A stretch of DNA of 28,013 nucleotides from Clostridia bacterium. Lineage in GTDB: Bacteria; Bacillota; Clostridia; Christensenellales; UBA1242. Within the stretch, counting starts at the first letter, position 1, and each line of letters starts with the position of its first letter. A model generated the notes under the pieces. It searched no databases and was not told the DNA's origin. It saw nothing but the letters and a program-made list of their open reading frames with translations. The stretch spans positions 1 through 28,013 of the forward strand of contig JAFYKO010000121.1 of assembly GCA_017537515.1 (NCBI GenBank). The letters are read 5' to 3'. A program made the position numbers and the translations under genes. This document shows, in pieces, positions 13,734 through 21,918 of the stretch.

Positions 13734-14866
13734 AAGAAAAAATGGATAAAATTGTCGCCAGCGTACTTGGAGTTAAAAGCAAGATAGATTGCCTCGTCTA
13801 TCTTGAAAATATGCGAGAAGGAATTGAGGCGTTAAGGGCCGAAAATATTAGAGTTGCAAACACTTTTCCTTTTATAAATGCAGTGGGTGTAAGCCTTGAT
13901 TCGGGGCAAATTTGCACACTTGCAAAGCACAAATGCGTACAGTTTATTTCCTCACAGTCAAACGTTTTTGCAATGATGAATATTTCAAGGCAAATCCTAG
14001 GCGTGGATTCAGTCAAACTCGACGGAAAAGGAGTAACAATCGCTTACATTGATACTGGCATCAGCCCAAGTCTTGATTTTTGCCTTGGAAAGAAGCGTAT
14101 TTTGAAGTTTATCGACCTCATAAACTTCAAGGTTTTTCCTTATGACGACAACGGGCACGGCACGTTTGTTGCAGGTGTGGGAAGTGGAAACGGGCTTATT
14201 TCGAGGGGTAAATATTCGGGCATAGCAAAAAAGAGCAATATTATTTCAATCAAAGCCCTTGCGGAAAATGGAGAGGCCAACGCCAGCCATATTTTGGAGG
14301 CTATGCAGTGGGTTTATGACAATAAGCAAAAATACAACATACGAGTGGTTTGTATGAGTTTTGGAAGCGAACCACTTGGAGAAAACGACCCAATTATGCG
14401 TGGAGCGGATGAACTTTGGAAAAGTGGGATTGTTGTTGTTGCAGCAGCGGGGAACAGCGGGCCAGAGTTTGAAACAATCAAAAGCCCAGGGATAAGCAGA
14501 AATATAATCACCGTCGGTGGTTTTGATGATAACAGAATTTCGGATACAACCTACAACGAATCGTTTTTCGAAATTGCGGAGTTTTCATCAAGGGGCCCAG
14601 CCCTTGGAGGGTTTAAGCCTGATTTTGTCGCACCAGCAGTTGACATAACCTCGTGTGGTGTGGGTGAATTTTACACAAAACTCAGCGGAACAAGTGTTGC
14701 AACCCCTATGATTGCAGGAATCTCCGCACTATTGCTTGAAAAGGATTCAAACCTCACCCCAAATGACATAAAAGCCAAACTGAAAACCCTTGCAAGGCCA
14801 ATAACCTTCAATCGCAACAAAGAAGGGGATGGGTATGTTGTTTTGACACGTAGCGATGTGGAATAA
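13730..14866 (+). CDS. Subtilisin-like serine protease (S8), probably cytoplasmic
   Basis: The 378-residue peptidase has the complete catalytic triad: D108 in AYIDTGIS, H143 in NGHGTFVAG and S322 in SGTSVATPM, with the oxyanion asparagine N242 in AAAGNSGP. There is no signal peptide. Residues 1-90 lack a secretion signal and resemble a short N-terminal domain (KIDCLVYLENM... near 18-75), which may be an inhibitor-like propeptide. This arrangement fits intracellular or AprX-like subtilases of Bacilli and Clostridia, which degrade proteins in the cytosol. It overlaps the 105-residue gene by 4 bp and is followed 29 bp later by a lipoprotein gene. Confidence 0.93.
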   Translation: MKEKMDKIVASVLGVKSKIDCLVYLENMREGIEALRAENIRVANTFPFINAVGVSLDSGQICTLAKHKCVQFISSQSNVFAMMNISRQILGVDSVKLDGKGVTIAYIDTGISPSLDFCLGKKRILKFIDLINFKVFPYDDNGHGTFVAGVGSGNGLISRGKYSGIAKKSNIISIKALAENGEANASHILEAMQWVYDNKQKYNIRVVCMSFGSEPLGENDPIMRGADELWKSGIVVVAAAGNSGPEFETIKSPGISRNIITVGGFDDNRISDTTYNESFFEIAEFSSRGPALGGFKPDFVAPAVDITSCGVGEFYTKLSGTSVATPMIAGISALLLEKDSNLTPNDIKAKLKTLARPITFNRNKEGDGYVVLTRSDVE

Positions 14867-14895
14867 AAAAAGCGTATTTTGACCACAATCCTTTT

Positions 14896-15387
14896 ATGAA
14901 AACCAAAATTTTGTGTTATTTGTTGTTTATTATATGTTTAACAACAATCCTTTCGGGTTGTAGCCACGAGAATTTTACGCCCAAAAATGTTGTATTCAAA
15001 AACGCAAGTCTTTATGGAAGCCCAAACTATGCCATTACGATTGTTTATGGCGAGGATAAGAGGATACGAAAGTTTTCAACAGACACCCTCATAAAGACGT
15101 CCGTCCCCCAAACAACTCTTAAAATAACAAAAGAACTGGGAGAATCGTGGGATATAACTCTTCCAAACGCCGGGGAGTATTATTCGCTTACAAGCCTAAT
15201 TGATGAAAACCTCGACTTTGCAACCTTTTCAAGTGCAATGACAACTACGTATATTATTAATCCCCACAATAAATGCACATTAACATTCAAAATCATTGGA
15301 GGAAACCTAAATAGCGAAGAAACAGCACTGACAGATACTTTTGACGTATCGAACGAATTCGAACTTGAATGCCTCTTGATATCTTAA
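14896..15387 (+). CDS. Hypothetical lipoprotein
   Basis: The 163-residue protein has a lipoprotein signal: MKTK, a hydrophobic stretch and the lipobox LSGC with the acylated Cys at residue 22. The remaining 141 residues are predominantly beta-type and match nothing I recognise. It should be anchored on the outer face of the membrane. No convincing ribosome binding site lies before the ATG at 14896 (CCTTTTATG), which is unusual for this window. It follows the subtilase gene closely and may depend on readthrough. Confidence 0.75.
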   Translation: MKTKILCYLLFIICLTTILSGCSHENFTPKNVVFKNASLYGSPNYAITIVYGEDKRIRKFSTDTLIKTSVPQTTLKITKELGESWDITLPNAGEYYSLTSLIDENLDFATFSSAMTTTYIINPHNKCTLTFKIIGGNLNSEETALTDTFDVSNEFELECLLIS

Positions 15388-15441
15388 ATTCACCCGCCTC
15401 GTATAAAAGCAAAATTAAGAAAAAAATTTTTGTGTTTTTAC

Positions 15442-15470
15442 TTGAAAATTTGTCAAAATTTTGCTAATAT
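15442..15470 (+). promoter_or_regulatory. Sigma-A-type promoter with extended -10, upstream of the ABC-like gene
   Basis: TTGAAA (15442-15447) and TAATAT (15465-15470) are 17 bp apart, with TG at 15462-15463. A start near 15477 leaves a leader of about 15 nt holding GCGGAG before the ATG at 15492. Confidence 0.8.
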
Positions 15471-15491
15471 ATCGTAGCGGAGTTTATTTAT

Positions 15492-16160
15492 ATGATTCTT
15501 ATAAACAATTTGTATCTAAAATACGTGCGTCAATATTTCGCACTCTATGACATAAACCTCAAAATTGAGGACGGCGAGTCAATCGCCTTTATTGGTGAAC
15601 GAGACAGCGGGAAAACCAGCCTTTTGCGAATCCTCGCCAAACTCGAAAAACCTACAAAAGGCGAGGTTTACATAAAGGACATCCCTCTTGCAAAGGTCGA
15701 TTTCAGACAAGATGTAAGTGCGGGTTTTATTCCTTTTGTTCCTGCGTTTTTTGAAAATAAGACTGTTTACGAAAACTTTGTTTATATCCTAAAAAACCAA
15801 AACAAGACACGTGCCGAGATTGAAAGCGAAATTAACCGCATTGTGATTGAATTTAATCTCGAAGGCATCAAGGATGAGCAAGTGCAAAACCTCAGCCTCT
15901 TCCAAAAATATGTTGTCTCAATTGCAAGGCTTGCTTTCAGAGACCTTGATTTTGTTATGATTGACAGCATTTTTGAAAAACTTGAAGGCGAAGAACGTGA
16001 AAAAATTGCAGAACTTATTCAAAAAAGATTTATTGCAAACAACACAACAATTATTATTTCAGCTTCAAATGAAGAATACACAAAAAACCTTTGCTCGAGA
16101 AATATTTATTTCAAAAGCGGGTCAATAATAGAGGACAAAGAATATTATGATAAGAGTTAG
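15492..16160 (+). CDS. ABC-type ATPase domain protein with degenerate catalytic motifs
   Basis: The 222-residue protein has the fold of an ABC transporter nucleotide-binding domain and keeps an intact Walker A (GERDSGKT, 35-42). Its other motifs are altered. The Q-loop position reads FVPAF without the glutamine. The signature LSGGQ is replaced by LSLFQ (134-138). Walker B is FVMIDS (154-159), with serine where the catalytic glutamate should be. The H-loop region IISAS has no histidine. It may bind ATP but is unlikely to hydrolyse it normally. No membrane partner lies nearby. It overlaps the PucR-type helix-turn-helix gene by 14 bp, suggesting a joint regulatory role (inference). Confidence 0.8.
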   Translation: MILINNLYLKYVRQYFALYDINLKIEDGESIAFIGERDSGKTSLLRILAKLEKPTKGEVYIKDIPLAKVDFRQDVSAGFIPFVPAFFENKTVYENFVYILKNQNKTRAEIESEINRIVIEFNLEGIKDEQVQNLSLFQKYVVSIARLAFRDLDFVMIDSIFEKLEGEEREKIAELIQKRFIANNTTIIISASNEEYTKNLCSRNIYFKSGSIIEDKEYYDKS

Positions 16161-16554
16161 ACCAGAATGCAAAATTATTGTCGACGACTATAAGGAAAAA
16201 ATAAAAACAGTATTTTCAACTTCTTATATTCTCAAATGCCATAGTACGGGGAATTATAAGGTGTATGAAGATGTATTTTCGCATCCAAAAATACAAAAAA
16301 TGTTTGCCGATGAAGAACTTATGTTCACAGCCGAACAGTTTTTGGACAACAACTTAAACCTCGCTCACGCCGGCAGAAGTGCGTTTATGCACAGAAATAC
16401 AATGAATTATAGAATCAAAAACATCAAAAAAATCACAGGACTTGACCTCAAAATTTTTGCCGAAGCACACATTTTTTCAAATATGCTCACCATAAACAAT
16501 ATGATAAAAGAAAAAAAAGAGAAAGAGGAAAACGCCCTTTCAGTTTTTATATAA
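16147..16554 (+). CDS. Stand-alone PucR-type helix-turn-helix protein
   Basis: The 135-residue protein contains, at about residues 58-115, the helix-turn-helix that closes PucR/CdaR-family regulators. Landmarks are FLDNNLNLAHAGRSAFMHRNTMNYRIKNIKKITGLDL and the helix EAHIFSNMLTINNMI. PucR family members are normally 350-550 residues with an N-terminal sensory domain, which is absent here. The preceding overlapping gene supplies a separate ATP-binding domain, so the two together may act as a split regulator. The protein ends 2 bp before the stop of the convergent tatD gene, with no terminator visible between them. Confidence 0.8.
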   Translation: MIRVRPECKIIVDDYKEKIKTVFSTSYILKCHSTGNYKVYEDVFSHPKIQKMFADEELMFTAEQFLDNNLNLAHAGRSAFMHRNTMNYRIKNIKKITGLDLKIFAEAHIFSNMLTINNMIKEKKEKEENALSVFI

Positions 16555-16556
16555 AC

Positions 16557-17324
16557 CTAAATTCCAAACAATTTCTTCGTATTTTCTTCAACAATCTTTT
16601 CAATCTTTTCAAGCGGAAGTTCTCGAATTTCCGCAAATTTTTTTGCAACAAAAAGCATGTTTTTCGGCTCGTTTGTCTCTCCACGATGAGGCACAGGGGA
16701 GAGATACGGGCAATCTGTTTCAAACAAAACACTTTCAAGAGGCACGTTTTCTGCAACCGAAATAAGCGAGCGTGCATTTTTGAATGTCAAAACCCCGCCA
16801 ATGCTAATCATCAGCCCAAGTCCAACAACCTCCCGCATAGTTTCCACGCTTCCGCTGAAGCAGTGCATAACACCTCCATTTGTCAAGAGGTGTTTGTTTT
16901 TTTTCAAAATTTCCATCATATCAAAAGTGGCATCACGAGAGTGAATTTGGATTGGAAGATTAAGGTCATTTGCGATTTGAAGTTGTCTTTCAAACAATTC
17001 TTTTTGCAATTCTTTGTCATAGCCCTCATAGTGATAATCCAACCCAATCTCGCCAAAGGCGACAACTTTTGGGTGCCTTGCAAGGGAGATTATTGCATTC
17101 ATATCCTCCTCGGTTGTGTTTTTGGCGTACTCTGGGTGAACTCCAACGCAGGCAAAAACATTTTCAAACCTTTCTGCAATTTCAACCGCTTTTTCAGAAG
17201 ATTTTAAATCACAGCCAGTGCAAATAATCTTTCCAACATTGTTTTCTTTTGCACGAAAAATCACTGATTCCACCTCGCAAATCAGTCTTTCGTCATTTAA
17301 ATGTGCGTGAATATCTATAAACAT
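16557..17324 (-). CDS. tatD: TatD-family metal-dependent DNase
   Basis: The 255-residue protein is a TIM-barrel amidohydrolase-type metallohydrolase of normal length. Predicted metal ligands are in place: H6 and H8 (DIHAHLND), E92 (GEIGLDYHY), H128 (IHSRDA), H154 (MHCFSG) and D204 (ETDCPYLSP). Family members act as DNases with proofreading or quality-control roles. The promoter at 17334-17362 places the transcription start about 3 nt before the ATG, and no ribosome binding site is seen, so translation is probably leaderless. It converges with the helix-turn-helix gene across 2 bp. Confidence 0.95.
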   Translation of the reverse strand: MFIDIHAHLNDERLICEVESVIFRAKENNVGKIICTGCDLKSSEKAVEIAERFENVFACVGVHPEYAKNTTEEDMNAIISLARHPKVVAFGEIGLDYHYEGYDKELQKELFERQLQIANDLNLPIQIHSRDATFDMMEILKKNKHLLTNGGVMHCFSGSVETMREVVGLGLMISIGGVLTFKNARSLISVAENVPLESVLFETDCPYLSPVPHRGETNEPKNMLFVAKKFAEIRELPLEKIEKIVEENTKKLFGI

Positions 17325-17333
17325 AATACAAAG

Positions 17334-17362
17334 ATTTTACTACAAAATCCACAAAAAAGCAA
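17334..17362 (-). promoter_or_regulatory. Sigma-A-type promoter of tatD, giving an almost leaderless mRNA
   Basis: On the minus strand TTGCTT (17362-17357) and TAAAAT (17339-17334) are 17 bp apart. The expected start near 17327 is only about 3 nt from the ATG at 17324. Confidence 0.75.
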
Positions 17363-17416
17363 CACTTTTTTTGTGTTTAGGAAATAACTTCCGCAAATCT
17401 TTCATATATCAATAGT

Positions 17417-17992
17417 ATGAATAAAATTTGGACCTTTTTGATGATATGTTCTGTAACTGCTCTTATCTTTACCGAACCCGGCATTATTCTCACCGAAATG
17501 ACAAACGCATCAATGGATGTGCTTAGGCTGTGTGCGGAACTTCTTGCAATCTATACAATTTGGATGGGGCTTCTTGAAATTGTAGACCAAACAGGCCTTG
17601 GAAACAAACTCGCAAACCTACTCAAACCCCTCATTCGCTGGCTTTTCAAGATTGACGACCCGCAAACATCAAAATATATCGCCCTCAACATTTCCAGCAA
17701 TATGCTGGGCCTAGGGAACGCCTCAACGCCTATGGGAATAAAGGCAATGCAACGCCTTGACGACGGAAGCGGGGTGATAACTCCCGCTATGATAATGCTC
17801 CTAATTGTCAACGCAACCTCAATTCAGCTTTTACCAACTACGGTTGTGGGCCTACGTGCAACAGCGGGAAGCACAAGCCCCAGCGACATAATTTTTCCCA
17901 CTCTTATTGCAACGATTATTACTTGTATAACGGGCGTATTTTTGACCAAATTATGCCAAAAGATTTTTAATAAAAAGGGGGCTGAAAAATGA
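17417..17992 (+). CDS. spmA: Spore maturation protein A
   Basis: The 191-residue integral membrane protein matches SpmA. Landmarks are MGLLEIVDQTGLGNKLANLLKPLI, NISSNMLGLGNASTPMGIKAM and a nucleoside-recognition-type (Gate domain) membrane core. In Bacillus, SpmA and SpmB promote dehydration of the spore core. The ATG at 17417 lacks a ribosome binding site. CATATATC at 17403-17410 lies 6 bp before it and resembles a sporulation sigma-E/K -10 element, but the -35 match is poor, so this is only a suggestion. The stop overlaps spmB by 4 bp. Confidence 0.92.
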   Translation: MNKIWTFLMICSVTALIFTEPGIILTEMTNASMDVLRLCAELLAIYTIWMGLLEIVDQTGLGNKLANLLKPLIRWLFKIDDPQTSKYIALNISSNMLGLGNASTPMGIKAMQRLDDGSGVITPAMIMLLIVNATSIQLLPTTVVGLRATAGSTSPSDIIFPTLIATIITCITGVFLTKLCQKIFNKKGAEK

Positions 17993-18498
17993 TAAGTGCT
18001 TATATAATTCCCGTCCTAATCATTGCTATTCTCATATATGCCCGAGTCAAAAAGATTGAAACCTACAACGTATTTGTCAAAGGTGCAAAAGGTGCTTTCG
18101 ACCTTGTTTTATCGATATTTCCATTTATTGTAACCATTATGATAATGGTTGCACTTATGCGGGCAAGTGGGCTGATGGATATCATAATCTCGGTGTTGGC
18201 ACCCGCTTTTGGAGTCCTCGGAATTCCCATTGAGGTAAGCGAACTTGTGCTTCTTCGTCCATTTACGGGCAGTGGGAGTTATGCTATTTTAAACGACATA
18301 TACGAGACCTACGGAGTTGACACTTATATTTCACGCTGTGCATCTGTAATTATGGGCACAAGCGAAACGATTTTTTATGTTGCGGCGGTATATTTTTCTC
18401 AAACTTCTGTAAAAAAACTCTCTTACGCAATCCCTCTCGCATTGGTTTTGTCTCTCTTTGGAACGATTGTCGCTTGCCTTATATGTAAGATTCTATAA
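17989..18498 (+). CDS. spmB: Spore maturation protein B
   Basis: The 169-residue membrane protein matches SpmB: an N-terminal helix, FVKGAKGAFDLVLSIFPFIV, the conserved LVLLRPFTGSGSYAILNDI and a later IMGTSETIFYVAAVYF. It pairs with SpmA and starts with an ATG overlapping its TGA, preceded by a purine-rich AAGGGGG-type site. Presence of the pair indicates a spore-forming organism or one with sporulating ancestry. No terminator is visible before the transporter gene 62 bp downstream. Confidence 0.93.
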   Translation: MISAYIIPVLIIAILIYARVKKIETYNVFVKGAKGAFDLVLSIFPFIVTIMIMVALMRASGLMDIIISVLAPAFGVLGIPIEVSELVLLRPFTGSGSYAILNDIYETYGVDTYISRCASVIMGTSETIFYVAAVYFSQTSVKKLSYAIPLALVLSLFGTIVACLICKIL

Positions 18499-18560
18499 GG
18501 CCCTAAAACCTTTTTGTGGAGTATTATTTTGAGTATTTGTAACATACTATAAATAGATAA

Positions 18561-20018
18561 ATGAAACTGCGGAATCCCACAAAACTTTCATATGGTGTTG
18601 GCAATCTAGGTTATTCAACCATAGCACAGACTGTCAATAATTTTATTATGTTTTATGGAACGTCAGTGCTTGGAATAAGCGGTACACTCGTTGGGCTTGC
18701 CGTCGCCTTAAGCGTGTTTTGGGATGGAATCTCCGACCCGGTTGTGGGTTATATCTCCGACAAGCACAACAGCAAAAGGTTTGGCAAACGCCTTGGCTTT
18801 TTGGTGTTTGGGACAATAGGAATGGCAATCTTCAACATTCTTCTCTGGTCAGTCCCAATGGATGCAAGCGAGGGCGTCAAGTTTGTTTGGCTGATAGTCT
18901 GCCTGCTTCTTCTTGAAACCTGTTGCACTAGCTTTGCCACACCTTATGTCGCACTGGGGATTGACATTGCACCGGGCTACACAGAACAATCAAAACTTCA
19001 AGGTTTTAAGACAGTGTTTTTTATTTTGGGTATGGTTTTGCCAAGCGTGCTTATGATGATTTTAATGCCAAGTGGTGATGCGGTGCAAGGACAGTTTGCA
19101 CAAAGTGGATATATAAATATCGCTTACGTAACATCCGCATTATGCCTAATTGCAGGATTTATTTGCATTTTCGGAACCAAAAAGAGTGCAAATGCGGTGT
19201 ATAATAATCATACAAAAGAAAATGTAAAAAAATCTGAAAATAAATCATCAAAAAATCGCATAAACAAAGATAAAAGAGGGTTTTGGAATGTGTTTTTTAA
19301 TATATTCTACAACTTTTTTCTCGTCATTAAAAAACCAAATTACAGCCATATAATTATTGGCTATTCAGTCGCATTGATTTCCACTGCTTTTTTAAGCTCT
19401 GTTGGTATGCACCTCTTCACATATGCTTACCACTTCACAAGCACACAAATTTCAATTCTTATGTCCGCTCTTTTTGTGTCAGCAATTCTTTCACAACCCG
19501 TTTGGATAAACCTCGCAAACCGCCTTGACAAAAAACCCGCTCTCAAAATTTCAATGATTGTTGTTCTTGTCGGGATATTGCTTACGAGTATAACATTTGT
19601 TTTGAGGATATACATCCCAACAAATATTTTGTTCTTTGTTGTTATTGCAACAATTTTTGTTTGCGGATTTGGAACAGGAGCCCTTTACAGCCTTCCAATC
19701 TCTATGTACGCTGATTGTATTACCCTCGACCGCCTAAAAACAGGCGACAATAAAAGCGGGATTTACAGCGGGTTTATGACTCTTGCATATAACATCGCAA
19801 ACTGCTTTGCCCTTCTTGTTGTAGGCATATTGCTTGACATTATTCACTTTGATTCAAGCCAGCCAGTGCAAGCGTTGTCCGTACAAAACTCGCTTGGGTT
19901 TATCGTCTTTGTTGGCTGTGCGTTGTCAATAGCTATTGGCCTAAAAATATTTTCAAAATACAACATTACAAGGAGCGAGGTTTTGAAAACCAAAATGAAG
20001 GAAAAAGAGGCAAATTGA
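18561..20018 (+). CDS. GPH-family (MFS) sugar:cation symporter
   Basis: The 485-residue protein has about 12 membrane helices. The loop after helix 2 carries the hallmark of the glycoside-pentoside-hexuronide:cation symporters (DGISDPVVGYISDKHNSKRFGKRLGF), and YVALGIDIAPGYTEQSKLQGFK follows helix 4. The central cytoplasmic loop has an unusually polar Lys/Asn-rich insert (about residues 214-240). Substrate is not determinable, probably a glycoside or sugar acid. No ribosome binding site is visible. A TATAAA (18548-18553) lies just upstream, so the transcript could be nearly leaderless, although I see no good -35 box. Confidence 0.88.
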   Translation: MKLRNPTKLSYGVGNLGYSTIAQTVNNFIMFYGTSVLGISGTLVGLAVALSVFWDGISDPVVGYISDKHNSKRFGKRLGFLVFGTIGMAIFNILLWSVPMDASEGVKFVWLIVCLLLLETCCTSFATPYVALGIDIAPGYTEQSKLQGFKTVFFILGMVLPSVLMMILMPSGDAVQGQFAQSGYINIAYVTSALCLIAGFICIFGTKKSANAVYNNHTKENVKKSENKSSKNRINKDKRGFWNVFFNIFYNFFLVIKKPNYSHIIIGYSVALISTAFLSSVGMHLFTYAYHFTSTQISILMSALFVSAILSQPVWINLANRLDKKPALKISMIVVLVGILLTSITFVLRIYIPTNILFFVVIATIFVCGFGTGALYSLPISMYADCITLDRLKTGDNKSGIYSGFMTLAYNIANCFALLVVGILLDIIHFDSSQPVQALSVQNSLGFIVFVGCALSIAIGLKIFSKYNITRSEVLKTKMKEKEAN

Positions 20019-20034
20019 TTTCCTTAAAAAACCC

Positions 20035-20063
20035 TTGATATTCCGGCAAAAATGTGTTAAAAT
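20035..20063 (+). promoter_or_regulatory. Sigma-A-type promoter of the holB operon, giving an almost leaderless mRNA
   Basis: TTGATA (20035-20040) and TAAAAT (20058-20063) are 17 bp apart, with TG at 20055-20056. The start should fall near 20070, about 2 nt before the ATG at 20072, and there is no ribosome binding site. Confidence 0.82.
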
Positions 20064-20071
20064 AAAACCAA

Positions 20072-20917
20072 ATGGAAGTTCAAGAAAAAATACTTAAAAG
20101 CAAATCTTTCAATAAAATAAATGCTTTTATGAAAAACGAAAAACTTTCGCACGCTTATTTTATTATCTGCGAAAGCGATTTTTCATTAAAACAATTTGTC
20201 AAGGCGTTTTCTATGAAGCTTGTGTGCAGTTCTCACACAAATTGTGGCGTTTGTTCGGGTTGCAGAAAGATTGAAAACGACTTTCACCCAGATGTTTTGG
20301 TTTATCCAAAAGGCAAAAACTTTATGGTGGCAGACAGCGAAAGCATTATTGAAAATGTGCAAATAAAGCCACTTGAATCAACATACAAAGTCATCATCAT
20401 AAACCGCATAGACAACTCAACCGTTCAAGCACAAAACAAGATTTTGAAGACGATTGAAGAAGCCCCAAACAATGTCATTTTTCTTATAACAGCCATAAAT
20501 TCAAACGCAGTTTTGCCGACGATAAAGTCCCGAACTCAGGTTTTGGAAATAGAAAATTTCGAAGATGTATCAGAAGAACACAAGCAAATTGAAGATTTTT
20601 GTTTTGAGATGCTTGAAAATATGAACAGCACCAAAAAAATAACTGAGTATGTGGGAAGATTTTCTGAAAAAACAAATTTTAAAAATCGTCTTATCATCCT
20701 TGGCGAGACGTTTGAAAAACTTCTGTACGCAAAAACCACAGAAAGCCAACACTCGAAACTTGCAGAGCAGTTTGAAGTCGGGGCGATAGGCGAAATTTTC
20801 TCGCTTATTACAACCGCCCTCAAACAGTTTGAAGCAAACGTAAACACAAACATTATTACGGATATATTATTATTCAAAATTTTAGAGGTAAAATATTTAT
20901 GGAGCAAAAACAAATAG
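20072..20917 (+). CDS. holB: DNA polymerase III delta' subunit
   Basis: The 281-residue clamp-loader subunit has LSHAYFI at its N-terminus and a four-cysteine zinc module (C52, C58, C61, C64). It also has the conserved NKILKTIEEAPNNVIFLI and a KSRTQ segment in place of the SRC motif. The P-loop position reads CESDFSLKQF, without a Walker A, as expected for the non-hydrolysing delta' subunit. It is slightly shorter than many homologues. It heads a four-gene operon and overlaps ricT by 19 bp. The same order, holB (yaaS region)-yaaT-yabB-yabC, is known from Bacillus, here without yabA and yazA. Confidence 0.9.
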   Translation: MEVQEKILKSKSFNKINAFMKNEKLSHAYFIICESDFSLKQFVKAFSMKLVCSSHTNCGVCSGCRKIENDFHPDVLVYPKGKNFMVADSESIIENVQIKPLESTYKVIIINRIDNSTVQAQNKILKTIEEAPNNVIFLITAINSNAVLPTIKSRTQVLEIENFEDVSEEHKQIEDFCFEMLENMNSTKKITEYVGRFSEKTNFKNRLIILGETFEKLLYAKTTESQHSKLAEQFEVGAIGEIFSLITTALKQFEANVNTNIITDILLFKILEVKYLWSKNK

Positions 20918-21918
20918 TCGTAAGATACGCAAACCCAGCAAAAATACAAACTTACAAAACAGATATCAACCTTTCAAAAGGCGATAAAGTCGTTATTGAA
21001 GGCGTGAGAGGAGTTGAAATTGGCGAGGTTATTAGCATTTTGGATACACCGCCAATTGAAGAGGTAAAAAGTATAATTCGCAAGGCAACCGAAAAGGATA
21101 TTTCATTCAACAAAGAGTTGCAAAAAAAGATTCCGGAGTATCTCAAAAAAGCCCGAAAACACATTTTGGATTGCGAACTGGATATGAAGATAATCAACGG
21201 GGAGTTTACCCTTGATGGGAGCAAGATTATTATTACATTCACATCGGCAAAAAGGGTGGATTTTCGTGAACTCGTAAAACGCCTTGCGGGTGATTTTAGG
21301 ATGAAGATAGAACTCCGACAAATCGGCCCAAGAGATGCAGTTCAAGCATTGGGAGGTATAGGACCTTGCGGTATGTCTTGCTGTTGCACAAGAAATATAG
21401 GCGACATCGACCACGTTTCAATCAAAATGGCAAAAAACCAAAGTTTACCACTCAATCCAACAGCAATTTCTGGCATCTGCGGAAAACTTTTCTGCTGTCT
21501 CGCGTACGAAAATAACCAATATCAAGAGCTTTTGGCACAAATGCCGAAGGTTAACAGTGAAGTTGACACACCAGAAGGCAAAGGGAAAGTTATCTATAAT
21601 GACATTTTTAAAAACCTTGTAACCGTCCGCACAGAAAACACGACAAAGAAGTTTAAGCCCGAAGAACTTGGCATAAAGTCCTACGCAGACGCTTCAAAAC
21701 CTTGCGAAATTAAAGGTCAAGACGAGCAAAAAGACGAAGAAGAGCAAAAAGAAACAAAAGAAGTCAAAATTCAATCTGAGACAAAGCCGGAAAAGGAAGA
21801 GATAAGTCAAAAACAAGAAAAAAAGCCAGCAAAAAAGCATTTTAAGCCATACCGTAAAAAGAAAGGTTTTTACCCAAAAAACAAGAACAAAGAAAACAAG
21901 GGCAAAACAAATGAATAA
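20899..21918 (+). CDS. ricT: PSP1-domain protein RicT (YaaT)
   Basis: The 339-residue protein contains the PSP1 domain with its two cysteine clusters: GPCGMSCCC (C157, C161-163) and SGICGKLFCC (C194, C199, C200). In B. subtilis RicT works with RicA and RicF as a [4Fe-4S]-containing complex that steers RNase Y in mRNA maturation and affects sporulation and biofilm formation. From about residue 260 the protein has a long Lys/Glu-rich tail ending in a strongly basic segment, longer than in Bacillus and perhaps RNA-binding. ATG at 20899 has AGAGG upstream within holB; the 3' end overlaps trmN6 by 8 bp. Confidence 0.95.
   Translation: MEQKQIVVRYANPAKIQTYKTDINLSKGDKVVIEGVRGVEIGEVISILDTPPIEEVKSIIRKATEKDISFNKELQKKIPEYLKKARKHILDCELDMKIINGEFTLDGSKIIITFTSAKRVDFRELVKRLAGDFRMKIELRQIGPRDAVQALGGIGPCGMSCCCTRNIGDIDHVSIKMAKNQSLPLNPTAISGICGKLFCCLAYENNQYQELLAQMPKVNSEVDTPEGKGKVIYNDIFKNLVTVRTENTTKKFKPEELGIKSYADASKPCEIKGQDEQKDEEEQKETKEVKIQSETKPEKEEISQKQEKKPAKKHFKPYRKKKGFYPKNKNKENKGKTNE

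Noticed and set aside
16686..17207. 173-codon plus-strand frame antisense to tatD
   Set aside because: Shadow of tatD, with all metal-ligand motifs on the minus strand; no ribosome binding site.
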